NCBI GenBank assembly: GCA_948602995.1
Contig: CAPEBR010000048.1
Span: 1-31,523 of the forward strand
Source: an uncultured Dorea sp.
Lineage (GTDB): Bacteria; Bacillota; Clostridia; Lachnospirales; Lachnospiraceae
Direction of reading: 5' to 3'
DNA length: 31,523 bases
Below, piece after piece: positions 1 to 8,047 of this stretch. Every line of letters starts with the position of its first letter. The first letter of the stretch is position 1. The notes beneath the pieces were generated by a model. It was not told the origin of the DNA. It saw nothing but the letters and a program-made list of their open reading frames with translations, and made no database searches. A program made the translations under genes and the position numbers.

Positions 1-8
1 GGATAATT

Positions 9-33
9 TGGTATTATCAATGATATTATACCA
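9..33. repeat. Imperfect palindrome at the left edge
   Basis: TGGTAT and ATACCA arms flank an AT-rich centre that is itself nearly palindromic. It lies about 180 bases beyond the end of the recombinase gene, so it could be a recombinase arm or core site, an operator, or chance in AT-rich DNA. Apart from this and the terminator at 163-187, I see no gene or motif in bases 1-212. Confidence 0.2.
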
Positions 34-162
34 GATATTCCCATATTTTTCCATATCTTTTCCTCAGTTCTTCCTTTTCTCATAATACGACATACTATTA
101 TCCCCGATTATTTCTGCCATGCTTCATCCCTTCTCATGCACCTACTCATAATTTTGTACGCC

Positions 163-187
163 AAAAAGGCTGCCTTCCTAGCCAGCC
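163..187 (-). terminator. Rho-independent terminator after the recombinase gene
   Basis: Read on the minus strand, GGCTG pairs with CAGCC across a 10-nt loop and is followed directly by TTTTT. It lies about 25 bases beyond the recombinase stop codon. Confidence 0.55.
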
Positions 188-212
188 AAACAAATATTCG
201 TTTTTTCTATAT

Positions 213-1130
213 TTATGCTGCTACATTTATGTTCATCTGTTTCCTCGGATGCATATCCTTTAATATGTCAGCCTGTTTCTTCGCGGCTATATGAATATAA
301 ATCTGAGTCGTCTTTATAGAAGTATGCCCTAATATCTGCTGAACACAGCTAATATCTACCCCTTCTTCAATCAAGTATGTTGCGAATGAATGTCGGAACA
401 TATGAGGTGTGATATTTCTATCAATTCCTGCCTGCTTCGTATATTTCTTCAACATATTCCTTATAGACTGCTCAGTAAATCGATTCCCGTCCCGATTTAC
501 AAAAAAGTATCCGCTTTTCTTAATAGCCTCCTCATTTTCAAGATAATATCTTTTCAGAATATCGAATACATCTTCATCTACAATCTGAATATATCTCTCT
601 TTCCCGCCTTTCCCCATAATTTTAATCGAACCAGATACTAGATCAATACAATCCACCCTGATATTGGAAACCTCATATACTCTTGCCCCTGTTGCGAAAA
701 ACATTTCAACGATAGCTGTATCCCTCAAAACACATTTATTTTCTGTTTTACTCCTACTACCTTGGCAAGAATACATATAATTTAACAACTGCTCGATTTC
801 TGCTCTCGGAATAATTCGAGGCAACACTACTGTTTCCTTAAATTTCACTTTTATCTTCCTGAATGGATTAGTATCTATTAACTCTTCTTCTTCCAAATAA
901 TTATAAAATGCTTTGATACTCGCTATTTTTCGTTTTACGGTCTTTTGCTTATACTCCTTATGTAATTCTGTTATATACTTCTCAATTTCGTCTTTCTTAG
1001 GTTCGTCACCAGAAATTGAATCAAAATATTGTTTCAGGTCAATCCTATATGCTTTAAGCGTTTTTTCGTCTAACTCTTTCCTATATTTACAGTATTCCAA
1101 GTATGCCTCTGTTCTTTTACGAATCTCCAT
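213..1130 (-). CDS. Tyrosine recombinase / integrase (XerC/XerD-like)
   Basis: A 305-aa site-specific tyrosine recombinase that would cut and rejoin DNA at short att- or dif-like sites. The N-terminal third is a SAM-like core-binding domain (the KAYRIDLKQYF helix). The C-terminal catalytic domain shows the family residues in order: Arg in TGARVYEVSNI, Lys in GKGGKERYI, the HMFRHSFATYL box (H-x-x-R), LGHTSIKTTQIYIH with the second His and the nucleophile Tyr. All catalytic positions look intact. I start at ATG 1130, 8 nt after GGGAG; a TTG at 1145 would add five residues. It is the last minus-strand gene, with its own extended -10 promoter and terminator, so it is probably expressed independently. 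It could mobilise the element or be a resident Xer-type enzyme; att sites were not found. Confidence 0.93.
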   Translation of the reverse strand: MEIRKRTEAYLEYCKYRKELDEKTLKAYRIDLKQYFDSISGDEPKKDEIEKYITELHKEYKQKTVKRKIASIKAFYNYLEEEELIDTNPFRKIKVKFKETVVLPRIIPRAEIEQLLNYMYSCQGSRSKTENKCVLRDTAIVEMFFATGARVYEVSNIRVDCIDLVSGSIKIMGKGGKERYIQIVDEDVFDILKRYYLENEEAIKKSGYFFVNRDGNRFTEQSIRNMLKKYTKQAGIDRNITPHMFRHSFATYLIEEGVDISCVQQILGHTSIKTTQIYIHIAAKKQADILKDMHPRKQMNINVAA

Positions 1131-1155
1131 CTCTTCAACTCCCAAATTTTTTTAC

Positions 1156-1161
1156 ATTATA
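1156..1161 (-). promoter_or_regulatory. Extended -10 promoter of the recombinase gene
   Basis: On the minus strand ATGTTATAAT carries a perfect TATAAT box with the TG of an extended -10. No good -35 is seen 16-18 nt upstream. It sits about 25 bases before the start codon. Confidence 0.5.
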
Positions 1162-1242
1162 ACATATTACAGGCACTACTAAGTTCTATTTATTCTAACT
1201 ATTAACATCCATGTATTTGAATAAACCTCATCGTAAAAGTCT

Positions 1243-1274
1243 AAAAAGGCGGCCTGACACACAATCAGACCGCC
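1243..1274 (-). terminator. Rho-independent terminator
   Basis: GGCGGTCTGA pairs with TCAGGCCGCC (10 bp with one T-G wobble in the minus-strand RNA), followed by TTTTT. It follows the stop of the 96-aa gene and separates it from the recombinase. Confidence 0.8.
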
Positions 1275-1295
1275 CTGACATTTCTTAATACTCTT

Positions 1296-1586
1296 TCATG
1301 AAATTTTACAAATCCAACCTCTCTCAATTTCTACTTCATTGTCATTCAGATACTGTTCCACACGTGGGCCGGACATACACAGATGCATATTGAGTTCCCA
1401 ACGCCGTGCTTCTCCATACTCTTTTTCAAACCGCTTACACCACTGTTCCCTTATGTTAGATGCGGTCTGTATCTTAGTACAGTCAAATCTATCTTCGTTA
1501 TTAAATGGTATTTGGAATTCCTCTGCTACCTTTTCATAAAATGCATCAATAGTTCCCTGCTTCACATCTTTAATTCTTCTCTCCAT
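1296..1586 (-). CDS. Hypothetical protein, 96 aa
   Basis: Not recognised. A charged protein without signal peptide or membrane segment, opening with MERRIKDVKQGTIDAFYEK and ending in a Cys-containing tail. The start is well supported by AAAGGAG six bases before the ATG. It lies 38 bases after the PAPS-reductase-like gene and immediately before a strong terminator, so it is probably the last gene of that transcript. Its codon style matches the neighbouring accessory genes. Confidence 0.7.
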   Translation of the reverse strand: MERRIKDVKQGTIDAFYEKVAEEFQIPFNNEDRFDCTKIQTASNIREQWCKRFEKEYGEARRWELNMHLCMSGPRVEQYLNDNEVEIERGWICKIS

Positions 1587-1624
1587 ATTTTTCTCCTTTG
1601 TAGTAAAACATGCTCATTAATCAC

Positions 1625-3007
1625 TTAGCAAGGCCCGCCTTCCGCACCGTGAAAGGCTCCTGCCGGATACATCCAATTATCCTTTACATAGACCGAATCC
1701 GTAGAGAATTCCCCCGTCATCAGGCTGTGCAGTGCTTCCTGGTCACCGTGATAGACACAGGACCTTGCGTTCCCCACAAAGGTATCCAGATCACAGTGAT
1801 TATCCAGCGTAAACCCAAGGATCTCTTCATCTTGCTTCAGCATTTTATAATCTTCCGGATATAATTCCCGAATTCCCGCAAACAGCTTCGGTGTAGAGAA
1901 GATGCACATTGCACAGCTGCAGCGGTTCCATCCGGCGCGGTAACAGGGATGGGGATTCACCTTATGCCTTTTTAAAACCTCCCAGACATCTTTTTCCGAA
2001 TAATCAATGACCGGACGCCACTGGTGTACGATCCGGTGTGCCTTTGCCTCTGCATTTGTCCTGTGGATTTCCATCTCGTTATATTTGCTCCGCCCGGCCG
2101 ACTCCCCTCTGCGCTCTCCGGACACAATCAGCAGGCGGGTATCCTTCTTTGTCTTCTCTAGGCTTGCTGTCACGCTGTCCTGCACGGAGGCTTTCAGGCT
2201 GCCGCTGCACCAGCGTCCCTGATGAGTTGTGCCCTTTGCTGGGAATTTTAAGCGCCTGCCGCCTGCCTTTTCCAAATGCTCCAGGCTGTCCAGATTCCGC
2301 AGCACCGTATCTGCCACCATGATCTTTAGATAGGCCGAGCACCACCGCTTACTTAAATCCCCGGTTTTCATAGGAAATTTCATGCGGTACCCGAACTGCT
2401 CCAGCTGCTTTTCCATATCTTCTGCCGACTTTTCCTTCAGCTTAAGGCACTCCTTATATTTCTTTGACAAGGGGCACTGCATCACCTCCTGTGTGTCCGG
2501 CTCCTGCCATTCAATCGGCTCTGACGCACCGATCCGGTATAATTCTCCAAAGAAACCGTTTTTACGCCAAGATACCCTAAGCGGCACCTGCTCCGCCTCT
2601 GAAAAAACACGGATATAACTGGAGGTACAGCGCCAATCCATCCTCCTTGCCGGATGTCCGCCGTCAATATCATGATGCCAGAATTCTATCTTCTGTTTGG
2701 GTACGCCAAGCTCTAACAGCTTATAGTAACAGGCGATACTGTCCTTTCCTCCTGAAATCAGGAGAATGATCAAATCATAACTTTCTAACGGTAACAGTTC
2801 TTCAAGCAGAATTTTCTCCATGTACTTTGAACCCCTGCGCCCCGGCACCCTTGGCCTGATTCTTTTTCCGGTTCCATATATTGGGACATCCGGTTTTCCA
2901 TAGATGACCGGCGTATCTTTCGTACAATCGGCATCCCGGATAAAATCCGGCTGAAACAGGGCAAGCTGTCCGTTAGACTGCTGGAAATATGTTTCCTCTT
3001 TCTTCAA
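1625..3007 (-). CDS. PAPS-reductase-like ATP pyrophosphatase (adenine nucleotide alpha hydrolase family)
   Basis: A 460-aa PP-loop protein of the phosphoadenosine-phosphosulfate reductase/DndC type. The signature SGGKDS is at about residues 85-90, and a Cys-rich motif, GWNRCSCAMC preceded by HPC, lies at about 352-368, where relatives bind an Fe-S cluster. Two similar blocks containing RWCS followed by LK (about 210-231 and 254-275) look like an internal duplication. Near the N-terminus, NGQLALF resembles a beta-clamp-binding motif. I chose TTG 3007 because GAGGTGG lies five bases upstream and because the longer reading to 3154 would overlap the 65-aa gene in another frame. Relatives on mobile elements serve sulfur-based DNA modification or have unknown roles. 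No dnd partners are present, so the substrate is open. Confidence 0.82.
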   Translation of the reverse strand: MKKEETYFQQSNGQLALFQPDFIRDADCTKDTPVIYGKPDVPIYGTGKRIRPRVPGRRGSKYMEKILLEELLPLESYDLIILLISGGKDSIACYYKLLELGVPKQKIEFWHHDIDGGHPARRMDWRCTSSYIRVFSEAEQVPLRVSWRKNGFFGELYRIGASEPIEWQEPDTQEVMQCPLSKKYKECLKLKEKSAEDMEKQLEQFGYRMKFPMKTGDLSKRWCSAYLKIMVADTVLRNLDSLEHLEKAGGRRLKFPAKGTTHQGRWCSGSLKASVQDSVTASLEKTKKDTRLLIVSGERRGESAGRSKYNEMEIHRTNAEAKAHRIVHQWRPVIDYSEKDVWEVLKRHKVNPHPCYRAGWNRCSCAMCIFSTPKLFAGIRELYPEDYKMLKQDEEILGFTLDNHCDLDTFVGNARSCVYHGDQEALHSLMTGEFSTDSVYVKDNWMYPAGAFHGAEGGPC

Positions 3008-3030
3008 TGTATCCACCTCATTTCCAAAAT

Positions 3031-3228
3031 CTATCCCAGGCAATCCTCCTTCACCAGAAGCGCCGTCTTTCTTTCCCCGGAAAAGTGTGATTTCCCATTG
3101 CAGATCCACATGCTCCCGCGGGGTGCAGTCAATGCACCGATCATCCTTCTCCACCCCGAAGGCATGGATGTGTACAGCTCCACATCTTTTCTCATTGCAA
3201 ATTCTATAATCCTGTTAAATTCATCCAT
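3031..3228 (-). CDS. Small conserved-type protein, 65 aa
   Basis: A 65-aa protein beginning MDEFNRIIEFAMRKDVELY and containing SMPSGWRRMIGALTAPRGS and NGKSHFSGERKTALL. I believe I have seen similar short proteins beside PAPS-reductase-like genes in Clostridia, but I cannot name a family. It ends 23 bases before the TTG start of the reductase-like gene, and GGAGG lies at the end of its coding region, so the two are likely co-translated. Choosing the longest reading of the downstream gene would hide it. Function unknown. Confidence 0.62.
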   Translation of the reverse strand: MDEFNRIIEFAMRKDVELYTSMPSGWRRMIGALTAPRGSMWICNGKSHFSGERKTALLVKEDCLG

Positions 3229-3265
3229 AGTATTCCTCTCTCATAATGCTTTTTCTGTACCCGCT

Positions 3266-3296
3266 CTAAAAGAAAGGCGGAAACTATGATCCGCCT
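3266..3296 (-). terminator. Probable terminator
   Basis: AGGCGGA pairs with TTCCGCCT around a 7-nt loop, followed by TTCTTTT on the minus strand. It lies beyond the DUF5688 gene stop and before the 65-aa gene. Confidence 0.6.
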
Positions 3297-3377
3297 CTCT
3301 TCCTAAATTACATATCTCAAATTTGAATTCATCTTTCTGACCGCCTAAAAACAGCTCTTTTTCATGAACACACTCCC

Positions 3378-4385
3378 TTATATGAACACAAGTTCTTTTC
3401 CTGGATAGAACTCTCCGTTCGTTATGGCAAAGGATCTTGTCTGATTTCTTCTTTCTGCATTTTCAAATGCCCCTTTTGCACGGTCATAATACTGCACCTT
3501 ATCTGATAATTTATCGCATAGTTCCACACTGGTCTCGTTGATTTCTTTGACTATCCGTGATAGTCCTGATGTATCCACAATTCCTATGTCCGGAACAAGT
3601 AAGATTTCATGGATAGAAGATGGCAGCACATAAAAGTCAGAGCCTATGATCTCTCCTACCTGTTTCATCAATTCCTCCTGAAGGACCATAGAAGCTCCGT
3701 TTTTCATACTGCTATCCGTCAGGCACAATATCGGCGTTTCCGCTATCTCCGGATGCCATTTTGTTTTTCCATCTAAAAGATTTCTGATGGTTCCATTGCC
3801 TGTCATCATCGAACAAAGGTAATCATCCATCTCGAAAAAAAATGCCTGTTTTGCCCTCTCTGAAAGGAGTGCATCCTCATGTAGCTGCTTTAAGGTTACC
3901 TTCCACTCCTCCATCAGTTGTTTTACAACAGGTGTACTGAAATCCTGTTCTTCGCCCTCATATATCACTACATAGTAAACAGCCGCAAAATCCCCCTGCA
4001 ATGTATAAGCCTTATCATTAAGCCATTCCTGGTTTAATTCCGGGTCACAAAGCTTTATCCTCAATTTGTCTTTTACCTTTTCATAATCTTTTAGATAACC
4101 CAGATCAGATAAACATTCCAAATTATCAAGTTGAATCCGCCAATCCACAATCCGCTTTATGCTAGCATCAAGACTGTTTCCTGACATGTAATCATCATAG
4201 ATCTCTTCTAAAGGAATAAACGGAACTGTACTATCACTCTGCCGTCTAATCACAAGAGCCGGAATCTTTCTTCCATTCTCTTTTATGTTTTCCTCAATTG
4301 ACACCTGCGCGTCTTCAAAGAACGGCGGCAGATACATCTGTACATTCTCAGCTAAATAATTAAAAAATTCGTTTCTGTTCATCAT
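3378..4385 (-). CDS. DUF5688 family protein
   Basis: A 335-aa soluble protein that I recognise, from overall pattern, as DUF5688, a family of unknown function common in Lachnospiraceae. Supporting stretches are the N-terminal NRNEFFNYLAENV, PLEEIYDDYMSGN, a central TPVVKQLMEEWKV region, and the LPSSIHEILLVPD segment near residue 260. There is no signal peptide or membrane segment. AGGGAGAAG precedes the ATG-ATG start. It is flanked by hairpins on both sides, so it may be transcribed partly on its own. In other genomes the family appears near mobile elements and as stand-alone genes; no biochemical role is known to me. Confidence 0.8.
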   Translation of the reverse strand: MMNRNEFFNYLAENVQMYLPPFFEDAQVSIEENIKENGRKIPALVIRRQSDSTVPFIPLEEIYDDYMSGNSLDASIKRIVDWRIQLDNLECLSDLGYLKDYEKVKDKLRIKLCDPELNQEWLNDKAYTLQGDFAAVYYVVIYEGEEQDFSTPVVKQLMEEWKVTLKQLHEDALLSERAKQAFFFEMDDYLCSMMTGNGTIRNLLDGKTKWHPEIAETPILCLTDSSMKNGASMVLQEELMKQVGEIIGSDFYVLPSSIHEILLVPDIGIVDTSGLSRIVKEINETSVELCDKLSDKVQYYDRAKGAFENAERRNQTRSFAITNGEFYPGKELVFI

Positions 4386-4450
4386 ATTCTTCTCCCTTTC
4401 TTACTCATCGCTGCTTATTTACCAGCCATCTTTACTGTTTTCAAAGAAGA

Positions 4451-4481
4451 GGAAAGGGAAATTGATTCTCTTTCCCTTTCC
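4451..4481 (-). terminator. Perfect 11-bp hairpin, probable terminator
   Basis: GGAAAGGGAAA and TTTCCCTTTCC form a perfect inverted repeat with a 9-nt loop. The minus-strand tail TCTTCTTTG is only moderately U-rich, so termination would be weak. Confidence 0.4.
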
Positions 4482-4513
4482 ACATTTCATTGATTTTTAG
4501 ATATCCATATATC

Positions 4514-4658
4514 CTAATGGTTTTTCGTAAATCCCTTCAGATACAAATTGTAATCGTTCTCCCTTGTTATGAACCTAATCCAATAGTCTGCAACATGCCC
4601 GTTCATAAAAAAATCATACTCATATTCACTCACAAATGAAGATGGATGGACCTTACAC
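4514..4658 (-). pseudogene. Frameshifted C-terminal tail of the 94-aa gene
   Basis: Just past the stop of the 94-aa protein, the frame one base further along stays open for 47 codons to TAG at 4514. It reads CKVHPSSFVSEYEYDFF, then a segment with ADYWIRFITRENDYNLYL. Joining it after LRKF gives one continuous globular protein of about 140 aa. The join needs removal of one G in AAATTTGTGTAAGG, which suggests a one-base insertion (mutation or sequencing error). The tail has no convincing ribosome binding site of its own. Confidence 0.5.
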
Positions 4659-4937
4659 AAATTTTCTTAAGGATTCCAGATTATCAAGCTGTGTTACCAG
4701 ACAACGGTAAATATCCTGTGATTCCCGGTGAAACGCTTTCGACCAAAGTTCCCCTCTGCATGGGAAATAGCTCCCCTGCCAGCCATCCTGGTTCCAATAT
4801 GCGCGAATATGCCCGATCTGAGCATCCGGATATTCCCCTGAACTTAAAGAATCCGGTGCTTCTGAGCAATGCTCGAACACATCAAGGAAATCGCAAGTCT
4901 CTTTTAGCTCAAACATCATGTTTTCTTTTTTACTCAT
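4653..4937 (-). CDS. Hypothetical protein, 94 aa (probably truncated by a frameshift)
   Basis: It begins MSKKENMMFELKETCDFLD, with GAAAGGGG a normal distance before the ATG, and contains GHIRAYWNQDGWQGSYFPC. The domain looks like a small conserved protein of Firmicute mobile elements, of unknown function. A longer reading from 5009 would overlap the upstream gene and lacks a good ribosome site. The coding sense appears to continue in another frame down to 4514, so the intact protein was probably about 140 aa. It follows the 104-aa gene by 16 bases and is part of the same run of small genes. Confidence 0.6.
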   Translation of the reverse strand: MSKKENMMFELKETCDFLDVFEHCSEAPDSLSSGEYPDAQIGHIRAYWNQDGWQGSYFPCRGELWSKAFHRESQDIYRCLVTQLDNLESLRKFV

Positions 4938-4953
4938 ATAAAAACCCCTTTCT

Positions 4954-5268
4954 CTATGCAACATGGATATTTTCCTGCCTGCCGTCACCTCCGGCAAGGC
5001 AGTATCCAACGCCTGTCTCTGCCTGAATCTCTGCCAGTTCCCTGCGGTTTACCAGAACCGCAAGCTCATTTTTTACCACACCTTCCAGAATCCGGTCTCT
5101 CTCATAGAGAAACGGGCAGTATTTGTGATACTGCTCCTCCATCTTAAGATAAATCTCCTGAAAGGGAAGCGTTTCCTTCCCCGTAAACAGCCTTAAGATT
5201 TCCCCTCTCATATGTGTCTGCTCTTTTCTTAATTTCAACAGATACTCTTTTCCTGCCGTCTCAACCAT
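4954..5268 (-). CDS. Hypothetical protein, 104 aa
   Basis: Not recognised. Starts MVETAGKEYLLKLRKEQTH and is helical and charged; the C-terminal half carries VKNELAVLVNRRELAEIQAE and ends in a Gly-rich tail. The C-terminal half could be a winged-helix-like segment (EIYLKMEEQY followed by VVKNELAVLV), but this is a guess. ATG 5268 follows GGACGGGG by ten bases; a TTG at 5298 lacks a ribosome site. It sits 63 bases after the pcfJ fragment and just before the 94-aa gene. Confidence 0.62.
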   Translation of the reverse strand: MVETAGKEYLLKLRKEQTHMRGEILRLFTGKETLPFQEIYLKMEEQYHKYCPFLYERDRILEGVVKNELAVLVNRRELAEIQAETGVGYCLAGGDGRQENIHVA

Positions 5269-5331
5269 ATCATTCGTTCCCCGTCCTTTCTTTTTCAATT
5301 TGTGCCATCGTAATCCAGCCTGAAAATCCTG

Positions 5332-6441
5332 TTATGCCGCTTCTTTTACCGTATCCGGAATCTCCATCAGATCTGCTTCCAGAATGTCTGCGAGATACTG
5401 TCCTCTAAAGAGGCCGCCATTGATCTTCACTTTCTTCTTCCGCATTTCGGCATAAGACTCTACCCGGATCTCCCGGCTCTTTTCTGCCAGCGTAACATCA
5501 TCCCTGGTAAGCCTTTTCTGGACAACTGCCTGCCATTTTCGTAAGAATTCAGATGCCTCTTCAATATCCTTCTTCTGCCGGTCATACTCGGTACGTTTCT
5601 GCCGTATCACACCGCCCGGCTCTACCTCCAGCGTATAATAGGGCTGATCCGGCTGTTTTGTCTTCCTTAAGAACAGAATATAACTCTCCTGATTATTGAT
5701 ACGCTCGAAATACTCCTTCTTCTTGTCAATACAATGATGTAATGCCTGTCCTTCTTCCAAAATATCCTTGATGGATTTCGGTGCGAGAATCGCATATGTC
5801 TTATTCGAGTATTCATATTTCTTTTGCAGTTCCGGAAGAATATCATTGATGTACGGATATGTTTCTTCCAGTTCTCCCGCCGTTACCGACAACTGGTTCT
5901 TTTGAATATATTCCACCAGTTCCTCATGTCTCTGATACAATTTAGACACCCGATACACAATCTCATCATATACGTTCATCTTGACGCGCTTTGCCATAGA
6001 AAGGTAATCTTTCCAAGTCGTCAGCACTTGATGGATACTGTCCTCCTCATCCTCTTTCTGACGCACAAGATAGTTTTTTATCTGCACGTAGCTCATCCGG
6101 TCATGGATAAATGCAAGGTCTTTTGGCAGAATACCATTTTGGATAAACCAGCCGATTAGCTCGTCAGTCAAGCAGATGTTCTCTCTCTTCTCCTGCTGCA
6201 ACCAATATAAAATATTGATATCACCTTCTGATTTTCGTAATCTTTTCAGCTTGGCATTATCAATTTCCAGTTTTTTCGCCAGTCCGCCTTTTGCATCTCT
6301 CCAAACTAATTTCTCTGGATCTTTTACCAGTTCTTCTGACAATTTGGGAAGACCCGCTTTTAAAATCTGCTCTAATACCGGAATTTTTCCCATGCTTTCA
6401 GATATTTGCGGGGATTTAAAACCGGATTTTTTTGTATCCAC
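5332..6441 (-). CDS. pcfJ: PcfJ-like protein, C-terminal fragment (frameshifted)
   Basis: This reading frame holds the conserved PcfJ core. GQALHHCIDKKKEYFERI is followed by ESYILFLRKTKQPDQPYYTLEVEPGGVIRQKR, the pattern of the PcfJ-like family (PF14284) found on conjugative plasmids and integrative elements. The preceding region is helical. Real homology seems to begin at PVLEQILKAGLP (about 6384), continuing the sense of the upstream fragment after KAWEKF. The nominal GTG at 6441 has no ribosome site, so independent translation is doubtful. Together the fragments would make a protein of about 720 aa, typical for the family. PcfJ's biochemical role is unknown to me. Confidence 0.8.
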   Translation of the reverse strand: MDTKKSGFKSPQISESMGKIPVLEQILKAGLPKLSEELVKDPEKLVWRDAKGGLAKKLEIDNAKLKRLRKSEGDINILYWLQQEKRENICLTDELIGWFIQNGILPKDLAFIHDRMSYVQIKNYLVRQKEDEEDSIHQVLTTWKDYLSMAKRVKMNVYDEIVYRVSKLYQRHEELVEYIQKNQLSVTAGELEETYPYINDILPELQKKYEYSNKTYAILAPKSIKDILEEGQALHHCIDKKKEYFERINNQESYILFLRKTKQPDQPYYTLEVEPGGVIRQKRTEYDRQKKDIEEASEFLRKWQAVVQKRLTRDDVTLAEKSREIRVESYAEMRKKKVKINGGLFRGQYLADILEADLMEIPDTVKEAA

Positions 6442-7499
6442 TGTATGAGCCCGGTCTTTTTTAATTCCCGCCGTCCTAAAACGTACAAAGTCCTTGGGTA
6501 TACCTTTCCATGCAAAAGCAGAGGATAATAATCGAAAAGGCCAACTCTGCGAAAGTAATTGTCACCGCTTATCCAACGCGCGCCCCTGTTTTTAAAATCC
6601 CCATAATAATATGGCTCCTCCTGGAACTGGTCATCATAAAATATACGCTTCGTTTCATAAAACCATATTTCCGGGTTTTGAAAATCTCCCTTTCCAAGAA
6701 TCATCCGCGCCTCAAACAGCCTTAAAACAATTCCTTTTCTGTAGCGCTGGATTAAATATGCAGCTTTACTTTCTGTCCAGATTGTTCCGGATTTGTCTAT
6801 AGATTTAAACTGGATTTCCTGTCCGCATTTGCTGCAGATCCCTTTCTTGTTATATCTGGGATCATGAATCGGAACCATCCTGCTGCAATGGGTACAATAC
6901 CCTTCTGTCGCACCGCCTTTTTTATATTTGTAGAAAATATAATGTTCAGAAATTACCTTCTTAAGGAGCCATCGTTCCCAATCTTTCGGAAGTTTCGGCA
7001 CTTGCTTCATGGTCTCATCCCATACATCCGTTATTTTTTTATAGCGGGCAGCCAGCTGCCGCTTTCGTATCCCTTCCTGATAGTAACCCAGATCTTCATA
7101 ATCACCTGTTTTCGTCCCCAGATATCTGCAGACCAGTTTTTCATCTCTCCTGCTGATGTATGTTCCTGAATCATACATATACCTTGGCCAGTCAAGATGC
7201 CGCAGCATGGACTTCCTCCATTTTCCGGTATCTGTCTCAAACGTGATAAAATCATCGGCTCTTTTGTCGATATATACCACGTAGACCGGATACTTCGCTC
7301 CCGCCCGCACAAACTGGGCCAGGAACACGGAAATAATTAAATACCCTTTTTCCTCTTTTGCCCGCAGGTACCTGCCATATTTGTATTTTTTATCCGTTCC
7401 CCAGTGATCGGATGGAACCGGTTGATCCTGTTGGGCAATCTGTTTCAGATATGGTGTAAATTCCGGAGGATTCAGTGTCATTAATTCTTTTTTCTTCAT
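6372..7499 (-). CDS. pcfJ: PcfJ-like protein, N-terminal fragment (frameshifted)
   Basis: A 375-aa reading from ATG 7499 (AAGGGAAG eight bases upstream). It contains a zinc-ribbon-like pair, YCTHC and ICSKCGQE, at about residues 200-225, as seen in long PcfJ-like proteins. It ends LKAWEKFRY at a TAG, where the sense continues one base back as PVLEQILKAG. One missing T in GAAAAATTCCGG (TTT to TT) would explain the break. No canonical X-XXY-YYZ slippery site is in frame, so programmed -1 frameshifting is unlikely. Either the gene is inactivated or the assembly has an indel here. Confidence 0.78.
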   Translation of the reverse strand: MKKKELMTLNPPEFTPYLKQIAQQDQPVPSDHWGTDKKYKYGRYLRAKEEKGYLIISVFLAQFVRAGAKYPVYVVYIDKRADDFITFETDTGKWRKSMLRHLDWPRYMYDSGTYISRRDEKLVCRYLGTKTGDYEDLGYYQEGIRKRQLAARYKKITDVWDETMKQVPKLPKDWERWLLKKVISEHYIFYKYKKGGATEGYCTHCSRMVPIHDPRYNKKGICSKCGQEIQFKSIDKSGTIWTESKAAYLIQRYRKGIVLRLFEARMILGKGDFQNPEIWFYETKRIFYDDQFQEEPYYYGDFKNRGARWISGDNYFRRVGLFDYYPLLLHGKVYPRTLYVLGRRELKKTGLIQWIQKNPVLNPRKYLKAWEKFRY

Positions 7500-7516
7500 G
7501 CCTTCCACTTCCCTTC

Positions 7517-8047
7517 TTATTTTCCATAAGCATCATAAAATTTGTGTGGATGCCAGCGTTTCCCGTCAATGTTTATCAGTGCAATCTCTTCAATCTCAGG
7601 GCTGTTCTGCTCTTCCTTCAGGATTAATAAGAAATCTCCCTTTTCCCCTGCTGCTCTTGGATTTTTCCCGCGGACTACCCCGTATCCATTACAGGCTGTA
7701 CCTGTTTCTCTGCTTACCCTGCTGCTCCACCGGCGTTTCGGATGTTCTACCATGTAGACTGCCGCCTCAAAAAGCATCTGCTCCAGCGAAAGACGGCGGA
7801 TCAGGCGCATTTCCGTACAGGATATCTTACTGTCTACCTCATCCTCATCCAGATCCCCGCCTGCATCTACCTCATAATAAACAGAATTGCGCCAGTTGTA
7901 ATAATAACAAAAACAGTCCAGCGGATTTTCTGCACAGTGGAACCCATTTTTTACACAGTTCGCTTCCTCCGTCCGGTTTACCTTATCCTCTCGGAATTGA
8001 AACCCTAGACAGGTCAGGTCCTTACGGAATCCTTTAAATGCTCTCAC
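7517..8047 (-). CDS. DUF7666-like domain protein
   Basis: A 176-aa protein starting MRAFKGFRKDLTCLGFQF, followed by NCVKNGFHCAENPLDCFCYY. This N-terminal pattern matches small proteins of phages and integrative elements annotated with a DUF7666 domain, recalled from memory and not checked. Function unknown. I prefer the GTG at 8047, with GGAGAGG in front, because family members start at M-R/K-A-F-K-G-F; the ATG at 8062 is the alternative. It overlaps the end of the pcfK-like gene, so the two are translationally coupled, and it precedes pcfJ by 17 bases. Confidence 0.62.
   Translation of the reverse strand: MRAFKGFRKDLTCLGFQFREDKVNRTEEANCVKNGFHCAENPLDCFCYYYNWRNSVYYEVDAGGDLDEDEVDSKISCTEMRLIRRLSLEQMLFEAAVYMVEHPKRRWSSRVSRETGTACNGYGVVRGKNPRAAGEKGDFLLILKEEQNSPEIEEIALINIDGKRWHPHKFYDAYGK

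Noticed and set aside
1610..1864. Plus-strand open frames opposite the large genes (also near 7.5-8.0, 9.5-10.0, 26.5-27.3 kb)
   Set aside because: They lack ribosome sites and family-like sequence, and lie entirely opposite well-supported minus-strand genes; they are shadows of biased codon use.
6372..6441. Programmed -1 frameshift in pcfJ
   Set aside because: The overlap lacks an in-frame X-XXY-YYZ heptamer and any obvious downstream stimulatory structure; a one-base deletion is simpler.
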